NCBI RefSeq assembly: GCF_022095675.1
Contig: NZ_JAHYSG010000103.1
Coordinates: 1-43,412, forward strand
Direction: 5' to 3'
Source of the DNA: Dactylosporangium sp. AC04546
GTDB lineage: Bacteria > Actinomycetota > Actinomycetes > Mycobacteriales > Micromonosporaceae
DNA: 43,412 nt
The translations under genes were made by a program, and so were the position numbers. Each line of letters starts with the position of its first letter. Position 1 is the stretch's first letter. Of the stretch, positions 14,453 to 23,026 are shown piece by piece. The notes beneath the pieces are model-generated. The model saw nothing but the letters and a program-made list of their open reading frames with translations, had not been told where the DNA came from and made no database searches.

Positions 14453-15654
14453 AGGAACACTTTGCCCTCACCGCGGTAGGTCGGCACCACATCCACGATC
14501 GTGTCGCCCGAGATCAGGTGCACCTCGTTCACGTGCTCGCACAGCTCACCCGCCTTGCTGTGGCGGAAGTACACCCGGTCGCCGACGTGCAGGCCGGCCG
14601 CGCCGGGGCCGGTCAGCGGGGTCTGAACCTCGCCGGCGCCCTCGGTACCGATGAGCTTGAGCCCTTCCGGCAACCAGGGCAGCGGCTGGCGGGTCGGCGA
14701 CGTCTCGCCCGAGGCGATCCACCCGCCGCCGAGCGCGGTCGCGTGCCGTGCGTCGGGCCGCCGGACCACGGTGAGCGCGAAGAATGCGGCGGGTTGGGGG
14801 CGCCACCTGCGGTACCCGTCGAACAGCCAGGGGCCGAACAGCCCGGAGCCGGCGGCGACCTCGGTGACCGCGGGATCACCGGCCGTGGCCGCCACGCTGC
14901 CGGTCCCGCCGCCGTTGACGAACTCCAGGTCGCCGTGTTCGCGCACGGCGGCGACGACCGCGCCGCGGCGCGCCACCAGCTCCGGGAACGAGCGGGACTG
15001 GATGAGCCGGATGAGCGCGCCGCGCACCGGCCGGCCGGGTGGTGCGTCACCGAGCCCGGCGATCTGCGCCTCGTACGACATCACGCCGACCAGCCGGTAC
15101 CCGGGCCGCGCGGCGATCGCGGCGGCCAGCTCGCCGGCCTGGCGGGCGCTGTGGACCGGGGAGCGGCGCACGCCGATGTGCACCCCGCGGGCCGGCCGCC
15201 ATGATGCGTCCAGGTCGATGCACACCCGCACGGGGGCCGCCCGCTGGTCGGCCGGCACGACGGCGTCGACGAGGTCGAGCTGCGCGGCGTTGTCCACCAT
15301 CACGGTGACGCTCGCGGCGAGCTTCTCGTCGCCGGCCAGCCGGCGCAGCGCCCCGCGATCGGCCGTCGGGTACGCCACCAGGACGTCGTCGTGGCCGTGC
15401 TCGGCCAGCCAGATCGCCTCCGGAAGGGTGAACGCCATGATGCCGCGCCAGCCCGGCTGGCCCAGCGCCCGGTCGATGAGCGTGCGCACCCGCACCGACT
15501 TGCTGGGCACCCGCAGCGGCTTGCCCGCCGCCCGCCCGACGAGCGCCGCGCTGTTGGCGTCGAAGGCGTCAAGGTCGACGATGGCGAAGGGTGGATCGAG
15601 GTCGGCCGTGGCCCGGTCGTAGCGGGCCCGCTGGGCGGCACGGGAGCTGGACAC
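14449..15654 (-). CDS. PLP-dependent amino acid aldolase/deaminase (D-threonine aldolase-like)
   Basis: A protein of 401 aa of the alanine-racemase-type TIM-barrel family. FAIVDLDAFDANSAALV is the first strand and helix, and RVPSKSVRVRTLID carries the PLP-binding Lys. FVNGGGTGS is a phosphate-binding loop, and the C-terminal beta domain ends in HVNEVHLISGD, matching the metal-binding region of D-threonine aldolase/D-serine dehydratase relatives. Substrate cannot be decided from sequence. The GTG start at 15654 has TACGGT five bases upstream and no clear Shine-Dalgarno sequence. It heads the leftward gene group and overlaps the methyltransferase start. Confidence 0.85.
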   Translation of the reverse strand: MSSSRAAQRARYDRATADLDPPFAIVDLDAFDANSAALVGRAAGKPLRVPSKSVRVRTLIDRALGQPGWRGIMAFTLPEAIWLAEHGHDDVLVAYPTADRGALRRLAGDEKLAASVTVMVDNAAQLDLVDAVVPADQRAAPVRVCIDLDASWRPARGVHIGVRRSPVHSARQAGELAAAIAARPGYRLVGVMSYEAQIAGLGDAPPGRPVRGALIRLIQSRSFPELVARRGAVVAAVREHGDLEFVNGGGTGSVAATAGDPAVTEVAAGSGLFGPWLFDGYRRWRPQPAAFFALTVVRRPDARHATALGGGWIASGETSPTRQPLPWLPEGLKLIGTEGAGEVQTPLTGPGAAGLHVGDRVYFRHSKAGELCEHVNEVHLISGDTIVDVVPTYRGEGKVFL

Positions 15655-15781
15655 GACTCACCGTACCGAGCGCTGGGGGAAAGTGAAAGAACCTCGCGTC
15701 CATCGGCGCGTGCCTGGTCGGGTGAGGCGGTACGGGGGACCTGTAGCGTGATTACCGTAGGAACCACGGAGGAGGTGCGTC

Positions 15782-17896
15782 ATCGCCAGCAGTGACCTGT
15801 CCGGGCTGGGGGAACTGAAGGCGGTCCTGCGCATCCGGGCTTTCCGCCGGCTGTGGGCCGTGTTGGGCCTGTCATCCCTCGGTGACTGGCTCGGCCTGCT
15901 CGCCGCCTCCACCTTCGCGGCGGCCCAGGTGTCCAACACCGCCGCCCAGGGTGTGGCCTTCGGCTCGGTCATCGCGGTCCGCCTGCTGCCGGCCCTGGTG
16001 CTCGGCCCCGTCGCGGGCGTGTTCGCCGACCGGTTCGACCGCCGCTTGACGATGGTCGTCTGCGACCTGCTGCGGTTCACCTTCTTCGCCTCGATCCCGG
16101 CCGCGGCGCTCGTGGTCGACGACGGCGCGCTGGTGGTCGCCTGGACGGCGATCGCGACGTTCGTCATCGAGACGGTCGCGATGATCTGGACGCCGGCCAA
16201 GGAGGCGGCGGTGCCCAACCTGCTGCCCCGCGCGCGCCTGGAGACGGCCAACCAGCTGACCCTCGCCACGACCTACGGCATCACCCCGGTCGCCGCCGCG
16301 CTCGTGCTCCTCGCCCTGCAGTGGCTGGTCCTGGGCATCTTCGGCCCCGACGAGCCGCACTGGGCGGCGGCGAGCAGCCTGGCGCTGTGGTTCAACGCGA
16401 TGACGTTCCTCGCCACCGCGCTGACCGTGTTCTTCGGCATCAAGGAGATCAGCGGCCGCCGCACCGCCGGGGTCGAGCGCAAGGCCGGCATGCTCAAGGA
16501 GTTCACCCAGGGCTGGGCGTTCGTCAGCCGCACCCCGCTGGTGCGCGGCCTGGTCCTCGGCATCTTCGGCGCCTTCGCCGGTGGCGGCGTGGTCGTCGGC
16601 ACCGCGCCCTTCTACGCCGTGTCACTGAGCGCCGGAAACGGCGCCTTCTACCTGCTCTTCGGCGTGCTGTTCCTGGGTCTCGGGGTCGGCATCGCGGCCG
16701 GCCCGCGGCTCATCGGTGCGCTGTCCCGCCGCCGCTGGTTCGGCCTCTCGATCATCCTGGCCGCCGGCTCGGTGCTGATCCTCGCCCTGGCCACCCACCT
16801 GGTGGTCGCGGTCGCCGGGGCGCTCCTGGTCGGCGTCGGCGCCGGCATGGCCTTCCTGTCCGGCACCACGCTGCTCGGCGGCGAGGTCGCCGACGACATG
16901 CGCGGCCGCGCGTTCGCGTTCGTGCAGATGGGCACCCGCGTGGTGCTCATGCTCGCGGTGTCGCTGTCCAGCGTCATCGTCGGCGCCGGCGGCACGTTCA
17001 AGCTCGACCTGGGCGTGACGGAGTACGACATCTCCAGCACCCGGCCGCTGCTCGCCATCGCCGGCGTGTTCGGCGTCATGGCCGGCCTGTTCGCCCTGCG
17101 CCAGATGGACGACAAGAAGGGCGTGCCGATCCTGGCCGACCTCATCGGCTCGGTGCGCGGCCGCCCGCTGAGCCCGGCCGAGCCGAAGGCCGAGCAGGGG
17201 CTGTTCATCGTGTTCGAGGGCGGCGAGGGCACCGGCAAGTCGACCCAGGTCCAGCAGCTGGCCGAGGCGTTACGCAAGATCGGCCGCGACGTCGTGGTCA
17301 CCCACGAGCCTGGCGCGACCCCGATCGGCATGCGGATCCGCAGCCTGGTGCTCGACCACCCCGAGGAGACCGGCGCAGACGTGACGCCGAAGGCCGAGGC
17401 GCTGCTCTACGCCGCCGACCGCGCACACCACGTGGCGTCGGTGGTCCGCCCGGCGCTCAACCGCGGCGCCGTGGTCATCAGCGACCGCTACGTCGACTCC
17501 TCCCTCGCCTACCAGGGCGCCGGCCGGACGCTGCCGGTCGACGAGGTCTCCTGGCTGTCGAAGTGGGCGACCGGCGGGTTGAAGCCCGATCTTGTGGTAC
17601 TGCTGGATCTCGAGCCGTCCGTCGGACTCTCGCGGGCCGGCAAGCGCGGCGACGCCGACCGCCTGGAGAGTGAGTCCCTCGCCTTCCACGAACGGGTCCG
17701 CTACGCATTCCTCGACCTGGCCTCGTCCGACCCGAGCCGCTACCTGGTGCTCGACGCCACCAACTCGATCGACGACCTGGCCGCCGGAGTCCTCCAGCGG
17801 GTGCGGCACCTCATGCCCGGCGTGGAGCACGACCTGGAAGAGATCCTGGAGGACGCGGCCGAGACGGTGACCACACTGACGGGCGACAAGGGATGA
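15782..17896 (+). CDS. tmk: MFS transporter-thymidylate kinase fusion
   Basis: About 704 aa. Residues 1-450 form an MFS domain of about 10-12 helices, including SLGDWLGLLAAS and GVFADRFDRRLTM. From about residue 472 a complete dTMP kinase follows, with P-loop FEGGEGTGKST, DR motif VISDRYVDSSLAYQG and LID-region Arg residues. The same fusion is known in other actinobacteria. The start is unusual. An in-frame stop lies at 15758, and the only start correctly placed after the perfect AGGAGG (15770-15775) is ATC at 15782. The first GTG, at 15860, would begin inside helix 1 with no Shine-Dalgarno sequence. The conserved-looking LRIRAFRRLW lies between them. The stop overlaps holB (ATGA). Confidence 0.9.
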   Translation: MASSDLSGLGELKAVLRIRAFRRLWAVLGLSSLGDWLGLLAASTFAAAQVSNTAAQGVAFGSVIAVRLLPALVLGPVAGVFADRFDRRLTMVVCDLLRFTFFASIPAAALVVDDGALVVAWTAIATFVIETVAMIWTPAKEAAVPNLLPRARLETANQLTLATTYGITPVAAALVLLALQWLVLGIFGPDEPHWAAASSLALWFNAMTFLATALTVFFGIKEISGRRTAGVERKAGMLKEFTQGWAFVSRTPLVRGLVLGIFGAFAGGGVVVGTAPFYAVSLSAGNGAFYLLFGVLFLGLGVGIAAGPRLIGALSRRRWFGLSIILAAGSVLILALATHLVVAVAGALLVGVGAGMAFLSGTTLLGGEVADDMRGRAFAFVQMGTRVVLMLAVSLSSVIVGAGGTFKLDLGVTEYDISSTRPLLAIAGVFGVMAGLFALRQMDDKKGVPILADLIGSVRGRPLSPAEPKAEQGLFIVFEGGEGTGKSTQVQQLAEALRKIGRDVVVTHEPGATPIGMRIRSLVLDHPEETGADVTPKAEALLYAADRAHHVASVVRPALNRGAVVISDRYVDSSLAYQGAGRTLPVDEVSWLSKWATGGLKPDLVVLLDLEPSVGLSRAGKRGDADRLESESLAFHERVRYAFLDLASSDPSRYLVLDATNSIDDLAAGVLQRVRHLMPGVEHDLEEILEDAAETVTTLTGDKG

Positions 17897-19083
17897 CCCC
17901 ACCCGTCTTCGCCGAGCTGGTCGGCCAGCCCGACGCGGTCGCGACGATGAGCCGCGCCGTCGCCGCGGCCGACGCGATCGTGCGGGGCGAGCCGCAGGAC
18001 GGGCAGGGCATGACCCACGCCTGGCTGTTCACCGGCCCGCCCGGCTCCGGCCGGTCGGTCGCCGCCCGCACGTTCGCCGCCGCGCTCCAGTGCCCCAACG
18101 GCGGCTGCGGCGAGTGCCAGGCCTGCCGCACCGCGCTCGCCGGCACCCACGCCGACGTGCGGTTCGTGGTGCCCGAGGGCCTGTCGATCGCGGTCGGCGA
18201 GATGCGCGCCCTGGTCCTGCGCGCGGCCAGCTCACCGACCCAGGGCCGCTGGCAGGTCCTGCTCGTCGAGGACGCCGACCGCCTCACCGAGGCGGCCGGC
18301 AACGCGCTGCTCAAGGCGGTCGAGGAGCCCCCGCCCCGCACGGTCTTCCTGCTCTGCACGCCGAGCACCCACCCCGACGACATCTCGGTCACGATCCGCT
18401 CCCGCTGCCGGGTGGTCCCGCTCCGCCAGCCCCCCGCCGACGCGATCGCCGAGGTCCTGCGCCGCCGCGACGGCACCGACGAGCAGACTGCGGCCTGGGC
18501 CGCCGCCGCGGCCCAGGGCCACGTCGGCCGCGCCCGCCGCCTGGCCCGCGACCCGCAGGCCCGCAGCCGCCGCGACGCCGTGCTCGCCGTGCCCCGCAGG
18601 CTCACCGGCATCGGCGCGGCCTTCGACGCCGCGAGCGCCCTCATCGAGGCGGCCGAGGCCGAGGCGTCCGCCTCGGTGACGGAGACGGACGCCAAGGAGC
18701 GAGCGGCGCTGGAGACGGCGCTGGGCGCCGGCGGCACCGGCAAGGGCGCCGCGGGCGCGGCCCGCGGCTCGGCCGGCCAGCTCAAAGACCTGGAGCGCCG
18801 CCAGAAGTCCCGGGCCACGAGAGCCCAGCGCGACGCACTGGACCGCGCACTGGTGGACCTGGCCGCCTTCTACCGCGACGTCCTGGTCCACTCCTTCAAG
18901 GCGCAGGTGTCCCCGGTCCACGCCGACGCCAACGACCTGGCCTCGGCCGCGGCCGAGAAGTGGCCCGCGGAGAGCGCCCTACGCCGCCTGGAGGCGGTCC
19001 TGGAGTGCCGCACCGCGATCGAGGCCAACGTGAAGCCGAGGATCGCGGTGGAGGCCATGATGCTGTCCCTCTGGCGCGGCTGA
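17893..19083 (+). CDS. holB: DNA polymerase III subunit delta prime
   Basis: A protein of 396 aa of the clamp-loader family. The P-loop reads GPPGSGRS, with Arg in place of the ATP-contacting Lys, as expected for the non-hydrolysing delta prime subunit. Four Cys in CPNGGCGECQAC bind the structural zinc. VEDADRLTEAAGNALLKAVEEP and ISVTIRSRCRVVPL are family blocks. It works in the cytoplasm to help load the beta clamp. It overlaps tmk by 4 nt, keeping the classic tmk-holB coupling. It ends 14 nt from the convergent molybdenum-enzyme gene with no visible terminator. Confidence 0.94.
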   Translation: MTPPVFAELVGQPDAVATMSRAVAAADAIVRGEPQDGQGMTHAWLFTGPPGSGRSVAARTFAAALQCPNGGCGECQACRTALAGTHADVRFVVPEGLSIAVGEMRALVLRAASSPTQGRWQVLLVEDADRLTEAAGNALLKAVEEPPPRTVFLLCTPSTHPDDISVTIRSRCRVVPLRQPPADAIAEVLRRRDGTDEQTAAWAAAAAQGHVGRARRLARDPQARSRRDAVLAVPRRLTGIGAAFDAASALIEAAEAEASASVTETDAKERAALETALGAGGTGKGAAGAARGSAGQLKDLERRQKSRATRAQRDALDRALVDLAAFYRDVLVHSFKAQVSPVHADANDLASAAAEKWPAESALRRLEAVLECRTAIEANVKPRIAVEAMMLSLWRG

Positions 19084-19097
19084 CCGTCCCGTTTGGG

Positions 19098-21233
19098 CTA
19101 GAGGAGGTCGGCGATCGTCACCGGGACGTGGCGGATTCTCCGGCCCGTGGCGTGGTGGATGGCGTTCACCACCGCCGGGACCACGCCGACCAGGGCGACC
19201 TCGCCCAACCCCTTCACCCCGACCTCGTTCAGCAGCGGGTCGGGCTCGTTGACGAAGTCGACCTCGATCGAGCCGACGTCCGCGTTCACCGTCACCGGAT
19301 AGTCCTCCAGCGTCGACGTTACGAAGCCCCCGTACCGCTCGTCGACCTCCACCGTCTCGCGCAGGGCCGCGCCCAGGCCCCACACGACGCCGCCGCGGAC
19401 CTGGCTGGCCGCGGTCACCGGGCTGGCCACGCGGCCGCAGTCGGCGACGCTCACCACGCGGGGGACGCGGACCCGGCGGGTGGTCGGCTCGACGTGGACC
19501 TCGACGAAGTGGGCGGCGAAGCTGAACGTCGTGAAGCCCTGGTACACCGGGCCGACGAGCGCCGGGGTGCCGGCGCGGCTGCGGTCCAGCGCCGCGGGCG
19601 GCTGACCGGGGCCCAGACCGACGGCCTCCACCTCTACCGACGCGCGTCCGCTGTGCGCCACGGCCGCGGCCACGTCCACCGGGCCCACGCCGGCCGTGCC
19701 GAGCTTCTTCCGGAGTTCTTGGAGCGCATGTTGTACCGCGGGCAGCGCGCTCGCGGTGCCCCACGAGCCGGCCGTCAGGTGCTGCGGCGCGACCGCGGTG
19801 TCGCCGATGACGACCGTGATCCGGTCGACGGGGAGGTCCAGATCCTCGGCGACGAGGTACGCGATCGCCGAGCGGATGCCCTGGCCCATCTCGTGGCCGT
19901 CGACCGCGACCGTGACCCGGCCGTCGGCGCCGGCGTGGACGTGGGCGACGGCCGGTGAGACGTGCCCGGGGTACGCGCCGATCGCCACGCCGAAGCCGAC
20001 CCCGGTTCCGGCCGTCGCCGGGCGGCGGTGCCAGCCGAACAGCTCCGCGCCGCGGCGCAGGCAGGTGCCGACGTGCCTCGACGAGAACGGCTGGCCGGTG
20101 AGCGGGTCGGTCACCGTGTCGTTGGCCAGCCGGAACTCCACCGGGTCGCGACCCAGCCGCTCGGCCAGCTCGTCGATCGCCGTCTCGAACGCGAACGCGG
20201 CCGGCGACTCGTACGGCGCCCGCATGTAGCCCGGGGTCTGCGTGTCGGTGCGGACCAGCGTCTGCGGGCCGCGGAAGGCCGGCACGCCGTAGAGGCGGGC
20301 CGTGAGCTCGGTGTAGGCGGCCGGGAAGAGGTCGTACCGGGAGGTCTGCTGCTCCACCTCGTGCACGGCGGCGGTGAGTTTGCCGGCGGCGTCGGCGCCG
20401 AGGCGCACCCGGTGCCGCGTGGCCGGGCGGAAGCTGCACTGGTGGAACGCCTGCTGGCGGGTGAGGGTGAGCTTGACCGGCCGGCCGAGTTGCCGGGCGG
20501 CGACGGCGAGCGGCGCGATGTGCGTCTGCAGCGCGTTCTTCTGGCCGAACCCGCCGCCCGTGACCGTGGCGATCACGCGGATCCGGCTCGGGTCGATGCC
20601 GAGCTGGTGGGCCAGGCCGCCGCGGACCGCCCCGGCGTTCTGCGTGCCCTCGTGCACGACGAGCTCGTCGCCCGACCACTCGACGGTGCTGCCGAACAGC
20701 TCCATCGGTACCGCGTTCTGCGCCGGATGCTCGTACACGCCCTCGACCGTGACGGCACTCGCCGCGAGCGCGGCCTCGGGGTCGCCGACGCTCGGCTCGT
20801 CGGGCTGCCGGACGCGGTCGCCGGCGTCGAGCGTGACCTCGACCGCCTCCTCCTCGTACTCGGCTGTGACCAGGTTCGCGGCCTCGGCCGCCGCGTGCGG
20901 GGTCTCCGCGACGACCAGTGCGATGGGCTCGCCGCGGTAGGCGATCCGGTCGTCGGTCATCGGCTGCAGGCTCTGGAACGAGAAGCCGCCGGCCATGAGG
21001 AACCCGGGCGGCTCGACATCGACGTGGGTGAGCACCAGCAGCACGCCCGGCACCGCCGACGCCCGCGAGGTGTCCACGGACAGCACGCGGCCCCGCCCGA
21101 TCGTGGCCGGCACCAGCGCCGCGTGGGCCTGGGCCGGTCGATCGGTGCCGTACCGCGCGGCGCCCGTCACCTTGGCGATCGCATCAACTCGTGGCTGCGT
21201 CATGCCTCCTCCGCTCCCTTTCGGACCGCTCAT
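19098..21233 (-). CDS. Molybdopterin-binding large subunit of a PaoC/YagR-type aldehyde oxidoreductase
   Basis: A protein of 711 aa of the xanthine oxidase family. VTGAARYGTD is the typical N-terminus, TVTGGGFGQKNALQTH lies in the molybdopterin site, YMRAPYESPAAFAFE and GHEMGQGI are cofactor-binding blocks, and GVKGLGE near the C-terminus carries the catalytic Glu. It would oxidise aldehydes with water as oxygen donor. ATG 21233 overlaps the upstream FAD-subunit stop (ATGA) and has GGGAGGAG upstream. ATG 21203, also with a good Shine-Dalgarno, is an alternative. The frame is open far upstream, but that part is antisense-type sequence over the FAD gene. Confidence 0.93.
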   Translation of the reverse strand: MSGPKGSGGGMTQPRVDAIAKVTGAARYGTDRPAQAHAALVPATIGRGRVLSVDTSRASAVPGVLLVLTHVDVEPPGFLMAGGFSFQSLQPMTDDRIAYRGEPIALVVAETPHAAAEAANLVTAEYEEEAVEVTLDAGDRVRQPDEPSVGDPEAALAASAVTVEGVYEHPAQNAVPMELFGSTVEWSGDELVVHEGTQNAGAVRGGLAHQLGIDPSRIRVIATVTGGGFGQKNALQTHIAPLAVAARQLGRPVKLTLTRQQAFHQCSFRPATRHRVRLGADAAGKLTAAVHEVEQQTSRYDLFPAAYTELTARLYGVPAFRGPQTLVRTDTQTPGYMRAPYESPAAFAFETAIDELAERLGRDPVEFRLANDTVTDPLTGQPFSSRHVGTCLRRGAELFGWHRRPATAGTGVGFGVAIGAYPGHVSPAVAHVHAGADGRVTVAVDGHEMGQGIRSAIAYLVAEDLDLPVDRITVVIGDTAVAPQHLTAGSWGTASALPAVQHALQELRKKLGTAGVGPVDVAAAVAHSGRASVEVEAVGLGPGQPPAALDRSRAGTPALVGPVYQGFTTFSFAAHFVEVHVEPTTRRVRVPRVVSVADCGRVASPVTAASQVRGGVVWGLGAALRETVEVDERYGGFVTSTLEDYPVTVNADVGSIEVDFVNEPDPLLNEVGVKGLGEVALVGVVPAVVNAIHHATGRRIRHVPVTIADLL

Positions 21234-22225
21234 GCCGGCTCCTCCCGCTCGGCGGCGATCCGCAGCGCGTCGGCGACGGTGCGGACGCCCAGCTCGATCT
21301 TGAAGCCGTTCCGGCTGCCCGGCCGAGCACCGGCGAACGCCAGCTCGCCGGCCCGCCGGACGCCCTCGGCGGTGAGCGGGCCGCCGACCAGCGACCGCTC
21401 GGCCTCCGCGGCGCGCCAGGGCCGCGTGGCGACCCCGCCGAGCCCGATCCGGCAGTCCAGCACGGCGCCGTCGCCGTCGCGGGTCACGCCCACGGCGGCG
21501 GAGGCCAGCGCGAACGCGTACGACTCGCGGGGCCTGATCTTCAGGTAGGTCGAGGCGCGCATCGCGGGCGTCAGCGGTACCCGGATGCGCCGGATCAGCT
21601 CGTCGGGCTCCAGCGTGTGCTCGCGGGCCGGCTCGGCACCGGGCGCCCGGTGCAGCTCGGCGATCGGCACGACCCGTTCGCCCCGCGGGCCGACCACGTC
21701 GACGAGCGCGTCGAAGGCGATCAGCGCGACGGCCAGGTCGCCCGGGTAGGTGGCGATGCAGGCGTCGCTGCCGCCCAGGACGGCGTGGGCCGTGTCGACC
21801 CCGCCGATGGCATCGCAGCCGCTGCCCGGTTCGCGCTTGTTGCAGCGGTACTGCGGGCCGCCGCGGAAGTACCAGCAGCGCGTCCGCTGCAACAGGTTCC
21901 CGCCCAGCGTCGCCATGTTGCGCAGCTGCTGGGAGGCGGCGAGCCGCAGCGACTCGGCCAGCGCCGGGCACGACCCCTGCACCACCGGGTGCTCCGCGGC
22001 GTCGGCCATTCGCACGCCTGCTCCCAGTACAACTTCCGCATCTGTTTGAACGACCTGCTGAATCTCCTCGATGTCCCGGATGTCCACCACCGCGTCCGGG
22101 GACTCGACCTCGAGGCGCATCAGGTCGTAGAGGGTGGTGCCGCCCGCGAGTGGCCGGGCCCCGCGGTCGAGTGCGGCGACGGCCTCGGCGACGGTGGCGG
22201 CGGTCTGATAGGCGAACGGTCGCAT
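21230..22225 (-). CDS. FAD-binding subunit with extra Fe-S cluster, PaoB/YagS-type
   Basis: A protein of 331 aa. The FAD-binding motifs ARPLAGGTTLYDLM and MATLGGNLLQRTRC are clear. The inserted segment RCWYFRGGPQYRCNKREPGS, followed by GCDA, has the Cys spacing of the loop that holds a [4Fe-4S] cluster in E. coli PaoB, an insertion absent from ordinary xanthine dehydrogenase FAD subunits. It passes electrons from the 2Fe-2S subunit to FAD. ATG 22225 shares its A with the upstream TGA (TGATG), and GTG 22228 is possible. It overlaps the large-subunit gene by 4 nt. Confidence 0.92.
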   Translation of the reverse strand: MRPFAYQTAATVAEAVAALDRGARPLAGGTTLYDLMRLEVESPDAVVDIRDIEEIQQVVQTDAEVVLGAGVRMADAAEHPVVQGSCPALAESLRLAASQQLRNMATLGGNLLQRTRCWYFRGGPQYRCNKREPGSGCDAIGGVDTAHAVLGGSDACIATYPGDLAVALIAFDALVDVVGPRGERVVPIAELHRAPGAEPAREHTLEPDELIRRIRVPLTPAMRASTYLKIRPRESYAFALASAAVGVTRDGDGAVLDCRIGLGGVATRPWRAAEAERSLVGGPLTAEGVRRAGELAFAGARPGSRNGFKIELGVRTVADALRIAAEREEPA

Positions 22226-22683
22226 CACACCACCTCACGGACCGCTTGGAGGATGCCGGCGTACGCGCCGCACCGGCAGATGTTGCCGCTCATGTACTCG
22301 CGCGCGGTGGCGTCGTCCCCGGCATGCCCCTCGGCGATGCAGGCGATCCCGGACATGATCTGCCCGGGCGTGCAGTACCCGCACTGGAGCGCGTCGTGCT
22401 CCACGAACGCCCGCTGCAGCGGATGCAGCCCGTCGCGCCCGATTCCCTCGATGGTGGTGACCTCGTGCCCGGCGGCCTGCACGGCCGGCGTCAGGCAGGA
22501 CACCACCCGCCGCCCGTCAAGGTGGACGGTGCACGCCCCGCACTGCCCCTGATCGCACCCCTTCTTGGTACCGAACAGCGCGAGCCGCTCCCGGAGCACG
22601 TCGAGCAGCGACTCCCGGGGGTCCACGGTGAGCTCGTGCCGTTCCCCGTTGACGCCGAACGCCACGCTGAGTTCATTGGCCAC
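22225..22683 (-). CDS. 2Fe-2S subunit of the PaoABC-type aldehyde oxidoreductase
   Basis: A protein of 152 aa. The plant-type ferredoxin cluster is GCDQGQCGAC with a later Cys in VVSC; the second cluster domain has CGYCTPGQIMSG and CRCGAYAGI. Both 2Fe-2S sites are complete. E. coli PaoA has a Tat signal and is periplasmic. Here the protein starts directly at the ferredoxin domain, so the complex is probably cytoplasmic. The start is the GTG at 22683; a TTG at 22692 is an alternative, and neither has a strong Shine-Dalgarno sequence. It is the first gene of the 2Fe-2S, FAD, Mo operon, the same order as paoABC. No PaoD/XdhC chaperone gene is adjacent. Confidence 0.92.
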   Translation of the reverse strand: MANELSVAFGVNGERHELTVDPRESLLDVLRERLALFGTKKGCDQGQCGACTVHLDGRRVVSCLTPAVQAAGHEVTTIEGIGRDGLHPLQRAFVEHDALQCGYCTPGQIMSGIACIAEGHAGDDATAREYMSGNICRCGAYAGILQAVREVV

Positions 22684-22786
22684 GCCTGCCAAGGTCCCGC
22701 AGTATTCCGTGGGTGGAAGCGCACCTCACCCGGGGCGTCCCCTGGAAGGTCACCTTTGCCGCCGGCAGCCCGCACGTGAAGGGTGT

Positions 22787-22948
22787 GGCAACTACGCGAC
22801 GAGCACGGGCGCGCCGGACTTCCGCATGGAGTGCGCCTGCGGTTCGCCACTGTGCCGCGGCGCGGTGACGGGCGAGGACTGGCGCCGCCCGGAGCTGCGG
22901 GCCAGCTACGGCGAGCACTGGGTGCCGGTCCTGCTGGCCCGCATCCAA
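22787..22948 (+). pseudogene. C-terminal fragment of a SET-domain methyltransferase
   Basis: The plus strand reads NYATSTGAPDFRMECACGSP, then LCRGAVTGEDWRRPELRASY and GEHWVPVLLARIQ. This is the end of actinobacterial SET-domain proteins: the NxYA motif, a CxCG...C post-SET zinc cluster and the conserved VTG-DW-PEL-RYG-HWVP tail. The preceding 100 bases hold no SET core and no plausible start, so only about 54 codons remain. The frame stays open to 23083 but is unrelated after 22948. The remnant lies about 100 bp from the start of the aldehyde oxidoreductase operon, suggesting it was cut when that operon arrived. Confidence 0.75.
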
Positions 22949-23026
22949 TCAATGAGGGCGCCGCCCGGGCAGCCGACGGGGACGGCTGCACGGGCGGCGA
23001 AGGGGTTGGGGGTGCTTGTCGGGTGG

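Noticed and set aside
19098..22238. A single 1046-codon open frame spanning the molybdenum subunit and beyond
   Set aside because: Only the part after 21233 matches the family. The upstream third is Arg/Gly-rich out-of-frame sequence over the FAD subunit gene, and a good Shine-Dalgarno plus ATGA overlap marks the true start.
22565..22786. N-terminal extension of the SET fragment as a real protein
   Set aside because: This part is antisense to the 2Fe-2S subunit gene and shows no SET-domain residues.
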